Shown here piece after piece: positions 59,401-64,000 of a stretch of 64,000 nucleotides of DNA. The translations under genes and the position numbers were made by a program. Source of the stretch: Diplosphaera chodatii (Eukaryota; Chlorophyta; Trebouxiophyceae; Prasiolales; Stichococcaceae); NCBI GenBank assembly GCA_032358165.1, contig JAALGY010000012.1, forward strand, positions 2,852,001-2,916,000, written 5' to 3'. Positions within the stretch are counted from its first letter, which is position 1. Each line of letters starts with the position of its first letter. The notes beneath the pieces are model-generated. The model was not told the DNA's origin. It made no database searches and was given only the letters and a program-made list of their open reading frames with translations.

Positions 59401-62066
59401 TTGCGTGCGCGCACTTGCTGAGCTGCCTCCGTGCCTGTGTGCTGCAGCGCTGGCAGCAGGCCTGGATGCGGCGGCCCTGGGGCGCCCCAGGGTGTACGCG
59501 CTGACGGACGCCGCCACCGGCGGGCCGCTGCTGCCGGCCGGCAGCCGGGGCGCAGCCGACCCCAAAGGTGTGCACACTGCAGGGACCGAGAGTATGGGAA
59601 GCAGGGTGTTGCTGCCGCTTGTTCCCTGCGAATCATCACGCGCCGCCGCACTGAAACGCTTCCTGCACCTGGCATCGCTCATGGATCCGTGCGACACATG
59701 CACACGCAGACCGCAGTCTTGCAGCGCTGCCGCAAGTGGTGAAGTCTGGATGGAGGCACAGCAGTCCACCTTGACACCAGACCCTGTGTCCCGCAGACGG
59801 GTGGCGCGGTGTGGTGCGGGCGAGCCTGGCCGGCGGCGCCGCGGCGGACGACCGGCTGCTGCTGCTGCAGCACTGGGGGCCCGTCTCGCGCGCCGCCCTC
59901 GTGCAGGCAATTTCTGCACCCTGACATCTCGCTCTGGGATCACATCTCTGTCCATGCTGTACTCAGGCTGCATCAGTACGACATGTGTTTCCGTAAGTGA
60001 ACAGTCGTCTGTTGCATCACTCTGATTGGCACAGTTTCTGCCCATGCTGGTCATGTGCGGCAGCCTGCTGGTGGTGCATGGCAATCTGCACACGGCAGTG
60101 CTGCAGGCTGACGCTAGTGTGCGCCGTCTCCACCAGGTGGTGACACTGGTGTGCGCTGTCTCCACCAGGTGGTGACGCTGGACGGCCGGGTGGAGGCGCT
60201 CGCCCGCCTGGTCGGCCGCGAGTCGCTGCCGGTCGCTGAGGAGGGCCCTGATCCGCATCGTGACCCCATGACGCCCGCGCTGCACTACTCCCCTCCTGGC
60301 AGCGCAGGCGAGTGCTGGATGCTTCTGCTGTGGTCTTGAGTGCATGACCTGAAGATGGCTGTGGCGATGCCATGCCGCTCTTCTGGCAGCGTGCCGGCAG
60401 TGCTGCGGCGCCACTGCAGGCGGGCGGCGCACCGGGCATGCCACATTGGTCAGACTGCAGCTCACCTCGCAGCAGATTGAAACGCTGGTGAGGCATTCAG
60501 TGACGTGCTGCCAAACACACATGATCATGCTTTGTGGTGTGAGCCAGCCTTCACCCTGCGCAGGGCCCCTCGCCCTGGACACCCTTGAGCGGGCGTTCTC
60601 CATCATGTCCCCTTCCGGCGACTGGGGCGTGGCCATTGCGCGGCGGCCGGCAGCCGTTGCTGACCAAGGGTGCTGCTGCTGGCTTGGCCACTGACGTGCA
60701 ACTGTGCCTTGGGCTGCACAAACAAGCAGCATTCCACAGACGAATCTGGCTGTGCCTCACAACTGTTGACAGCGCACAGTGTGTGAAGGGGCAGGGTGTC
60801 AGCTGCAGTGGTCAAGATGCAGCTGCAGGCGAGGTGTTGAACGCTGGGCTGATGTCGCTACAGGGCCGTGCCGCTGGCGGTGGACCTGTACCGGCTGGAC
60901 CCCCGCGGCGGCGCCACCCAGGCCGTGTGGCGCATGCGGGCGCAGCATGCTCCGGTGGGCGTCTGAATGGTGCTGCTGGTGCTCACCAAGCTGCCGTCGA
61001 AAGATCAGCCTCTTCTTTGCAAAGCCTCATCAGTCAAGTTTGATGGTAAATGGCTCGTGCAGGGGGGCGCTCGGCTGTGGTTTGGTCCTGATGACGATGC
61101 CGCCAAGCACAATAGCAGCAACAGCAGCAGCAGTGGAGCCTTGCAAGCAGCCGACAGCTCGTCACCTCGCAACCCACACGTCAGCAAATGTGCAAACGGG
61201 AGACCTGAGCAGGGGGGTGCTGAGGCACGCAGCGGCAGTTCAACGGCAGCGGCAGCGGCCACAAGTGACAAACTCGGACAGACGTCAGGTAGCACCCACT
61301 CTGCAGCTGACACCAGGCCGCCGCAGCGGCCAGGCAAGCTGCGGCGTGCTCTGGTTGCCGCGCTGCGGCTTGGCAGCGGCGGCAGGAAGCAGGCGGCAGC
61401 GGGCAGCAATGAGGGCGGCCTGGCACGCTCCGCCGCGGATGAGCGGCCCCGTGCACAGGCGGCAGCGGCTGCGTGCGAAGCCGCAAGGTGCACACTGGCC
61501 ATGTCAACTGTGTACAACACGAGGACCCACCGGATGGTTGCACTGATGTCAGTGCGCACTGTCCTGTCCTGCCACGCGCTGCAGTATGTGCAGCCTCATT
61601 TTGGCCCCCGGCGCCATGGCAAACGTTGAGCTGGTGTCCCCGCTGATGGCTGAAGTCAAGGTCATGGGTCCGCAGGCTGGCCTTTGCGGACCTGGGCAGC
61701 AGCTTCCGGGGTGTCTCCATCTCGCTGGGCGGCCCTGCAGCGCAGCCGGCCGGCCCCGCAGCACAGCCTGCCGGCGGCGCAGGCAAGCATGCAGCGCAGA
61801 ACGGCAGGCTGCACAATGGCGCAGGCAGCGGCGCGAGCGGCTCCCAGGCAGCCGCGGACGGTGCGGCAGCACAGTTGGGACCTGCTACAGCAGCTGCCGC
61901 GGCGGGCAGCGCTGGACATGCAAATGCGCCGGCAGCAGTGGCCGTCGCGGCTGGGGAGGGGGCGGCCGAGGCGCTGGCGCTGGCTGGTGCGGTGGCACTG
62001 CAGGTGGGCCTAAACCCTGCACTAAACCCTGCGCAACCAGGTTTAAGTCTTCAAATAGGTATTTGA
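56474..62066 (+). CDS. GRDP-like (DUF1399) protein; 3' half incompletely resolved
   Basis: Exons I can place with matching phase: 56474-56650, 56864-56962, 57138-57335, 57882-58166, 58437-58580, 58876-58998, 59219-59318, 59448-59567, 59797-59906. The family blocks are AAIRLCLDLQ, AVRRYERCWLPLL, PLDVAWVWWAHAIAP (plant form: W-x-W-H-x-H), LWEAAFPEEPF, then the second repeat FLAAAVARYKQFL and PYDVDLLWHTHM, and YYADCEALFGAVFAHDDS. This is the DUF1399 region of plant glycine-rich domain proteins (GRDP1/2), linked there to stress and development; biochemical function is unknown. An exon may be missing between 57335 and 57882. Further likely exons are 60169-60231, about 60564-60668, about 60866-60960, about 61603-61658 and an Ala/Gly-rich one at about 61678-62005. 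The end near 62066 is provisional. Exon 9 ends at a GC donor (59907). Confidence 0.72.
57311..57435 (+). repeat. 25-base direct repeat copying an exon end into the following intron
   Basis: The last 25 bases of GRDP exon 3 (57311-57335, encoding the AIAPAAYRQ end) recur with one change at 57411-57435, exactly 100 bases downstream. In the copy the GT donor after CAG is replaced by CT, so only the first is a usable exon end. Confidence 0.9.
60117..60180 (+). repeat. Tandem 32-base repeat duplicating a splice acceptor
   Basis: Two adjacent 32-base units (60117-60148 and 60149-60180, two mismatches), each containing CCACCAG|GTGGTGAC. Using the first AG (exon start 60137) runs into an in-frame TGA after 12 codons. 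Using the second (60169) gives the open exon VVTLDGRVEALARL of the GRDP-like gene. Confidence 0.85.
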
Positions 62067-63137
62067 CCAGCATGTCGTGCATTGGCATGCGCTCAGCGCC
62101 AGCATCTTCGTCAGCGCTGGCGGCTGCAACAGCTGGGGCGCGCCCCTCCAGCGGTGACCTGTTCTGCTGCACGACTGCAGGGGCTGATGCTGGCGGGGCT
62201 CAGCGGCGGCGATCCGCAATTGTTCAGCGAGGTGGGGTTTCGCACGAAACCTGACTCGTGGCTGAGGCGCACTCGATGTGCAGTGTGGCATGCAGCGGCT
62301 GATGGCAGCCGCGTGTGTAACCTGCTACACTGCATCGCTCGACACCTTTGCATAAGTCGTCGCGGCACTTGCGGCTCCAGACAGCAATGTGGAGCGTGTT
62401 GTGGCTGTAGGGCCTATTTGCCGCCCCAGCAGTGGGACCAGGTTTTAGGGCAAAGTGACGGCTGCAACGCTGCTGTTGACGATTCAAGCCACGTGGCACG
62501 GAGATCTGGTGCTCATGGGCAGCATCGCTGGCGGCGGCAGATGACGTGATCATCAGCATCACATAGCTGGTGCCGAGGGTGGCATGGAGCGATGGCGTAC
62601 AGCAACTTAGCGGCTGGCAGAGTGTTGAGACGCAACCAGCCAGTCACTCGCTTCCAAGCTCGCTGTTGGGTGGTGCACAGATCCGTTTGCCGCCGCACAT
62701 CGGGGCTGTCGTGGATGTAGATGTACCGGTGCGGTGAGTACACACAGCACGGCACTGTACCACATCCTGTAGCTCTCCAGACAGCCGTTCAATCAGCATG
62801 AGTTGGTCCTGTGCCATTCCCGCACATACAGTTTGAGGATTGGTCCTGCGGCTCATCATCTGGTGGCCGTGTCCGTCTGGGGTCTTGGGGTGCCTGCCAG
62901 GGGCGGCAGCGCCGAGTGTCGCTAGACATTGGAGCAGAGTCTGTTAGACGCTTAGTGGCGATCGGCTCTGGACGTCAGGAGCAGTCTCGGAGGCTTCCTC
63001 GCTCCAGGGCATGCAAGTGATGCATGCCATTTCAAAGCAGGTGCAGGTCGCTGAGCTGCAACTGCTTTGCAAAGCACTGCAGCAGGCATCATGCAACACT
63101 GACGCGGCTGGTAGCTGCTCCAAGCCGGACTGCCGGC
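62067..63137. other. Spacer or unresolved 3' part of the GRDP-like gene and USP promoter
   Basis: A possible additional exon near 62176-62231 (LMLAGLSGGDPQLFSE, followed by GTGGGG) could belong to the GRDP-like gene, but I could not tie it in by phase. The rest is presumably the promoter of the ubiquitin protease gene. Confidence 0.35.
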
Positions 63138-64000
63138 ATGGCGCCCAAGCGGGCAGCCAAGCGTGCAAAGGCATCGGAACACCTGGAGCCCGAGGTGGCT
63201 GTGCGGATGCTGGATGCGCTGCAGACGGGAGAGTTGCGCCCAGAAGACCTCGCCACAGCGTTCAGGGCGGACGCGCCGGGCTGCGAGCCCTCAGATAAGC
63301 CCAGCGCAGCATGCAGAGGGCGCAAAGACAATCCCAATTGCCTGTGCGGCCTGGTGCCGCCCGTTGGCAGTTTCCGCCGCAAGGGGCTGTGGCAGAAGGG
63401 TCCCGAGGCCGTCGCCAAGCTGGGCATCAATCCCGCCGACTCCCGGCGAGAGGAGGTGACGAGTTTTCCGCAGCATGCGGCACGCTGACACCCTGGTACA
63501 CATTGAATTGCTTATCACAAGTCACAGAAGCATCAACACCGACTTGAGGCGCATGTGAGTCCTCGATGAGCGTGACACCTGCATGCTGCATGCACATGTT
63601 GGCATGACTCTGTCCCCATTCGGCCCAGCCATGGCCATCAGGTGTATTGTATTAATTGTATTAAAAAGTCTACATGCGCTGGTGTAATGCAGCATGCCCG
63701 TCCTCACTGCAGGGCGTGCCAGTGGGGCTGAACAACCTTGGCAACACGTGCTACGTGAACGCGGCGCTGCAGTGCCTCAACTCTATCCACGCCTTCCGGG
63801 CCGCCGTGTTCGCCGGGCTCGAGGGCGCCAGCAATGCAGACAACCCCATCATCCACGAGACCAGGTGCAGCTTTGTGTCGAGCTCTCGCGATGAGACAGC
63901 AGGTTGCTCACGACTGTGACGCTGTTTCTGCACAGTGCAGTAACTTTCAACCAGAATTGCCTGGACCTGCAGGGTGTCTGAACACGCATGGTGGCATCTG
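63138..64000 (+). CDS. Ubiquitin-specific protease (USP48/UBP26-like), 5' end only
   Basis: First exons of a deubiquitinase cut by the window end. Exon 1, 63138-63455, begins MAPKRAAKRAKASEHLE (a basic, nuclear-signal-like start) and contains CRGRKDNPNCLCGLVPP, matching the Cys-containing N-terminal block of USP48 and plant UBP26. Exon 2, 63713-63864, carries the catalytic Cys box GLNNLGNTCYVNAALQCL and then FRAAVFAG. Both joins are in phase (0, then 2). A third exon may start at 63973. Enzymes of this family remove ubiquitin from nuclear and chromatin proteins. The His box lies beyond the window. The ATG is the first in frame and gives the expected N-terminus. Confidence 0.85.

Noticed and set aside
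59347..60732. Long open frame of about 460 codons on the - strand
   Set aside because: It runs antisense across several validated GRDP exons and introns, has no recognisable family motif, and is explained by GC-rich codon composition of the real + strand exons.

Overview
The window reads as nuclear DNA of a green alga (Chlorophyta; a trebouxiophyte- or chlorophyte-type genome). Genes are broken into many short exons with GT...(TG)CAG introns, the DNA is moderately GC-rich, a TGTAA poly(A)-type signal follows two stop codons, and a six-cupredoxin-domain ferroxidase of the Chlamydomonas FOX1 type is present. I built gene models by hand, checking splice sites and reading phase from exon to exon. 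For five genes (27769-33991, 17099-19670, 20619-23490, 24554-27018, 45874-54311) every exon joins in frame from ATG to stop.

Region 1 (1-16.7 kb): the 3' end of an exostosin-type (GT47) gene on the + strand (to 1072); a fringe-like (GT31-type) glycosyltransferase on the - strand (2014-6158); a nearly complete second exostosin gene on the - strand (7486-13415) with two apparent lesions near its 5' end; and a clearly decayed, 3'-truncated copy of the fringe-like gene (about 14350-16185).

Region 2 (17-27 kb): three + strand genes: a DUF268 protein (17099-19670), a fucosyltransferase-like glycosyltransferase (20619-23490) and a METTL24/FkbM-like methyltransferase (24554-27018). Each starts with a short signal-anchor segment.

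Region 3 (27.7-40.3 kb): two complete EGF-exostosin genes in divergent orientation (27769-33991 on -, 35296-40299 on +). They share most intron positions and phases with each other and with the two copies in region 1. Regions 1-3 therefore form about 40 kb of contiguous glycosyltransferase and methyltransferase genes, almost all with an N-terminal membrane anchor. This looks like a gene neighbourhood for making a secreted or cell-wall glycan in the Golgi.

Region 4 (41-64 kb): a membrane-anchored epoxide hydrolase-type alpha/beta hydrolase (41186-44425, -), a 27-exon multicopper ferroxidase of 1174 residues (45874-54311, -), a non-coding stretch with an imperfect inverted repeat (54.7-55.5 kb), a glycine-rich-domain-protein (DUF1399/GRDP) homologue (56474 to about 62066, +) and the 5' end of a ubiquitin-specific protease resembling USP48 (63138 to window end, +).
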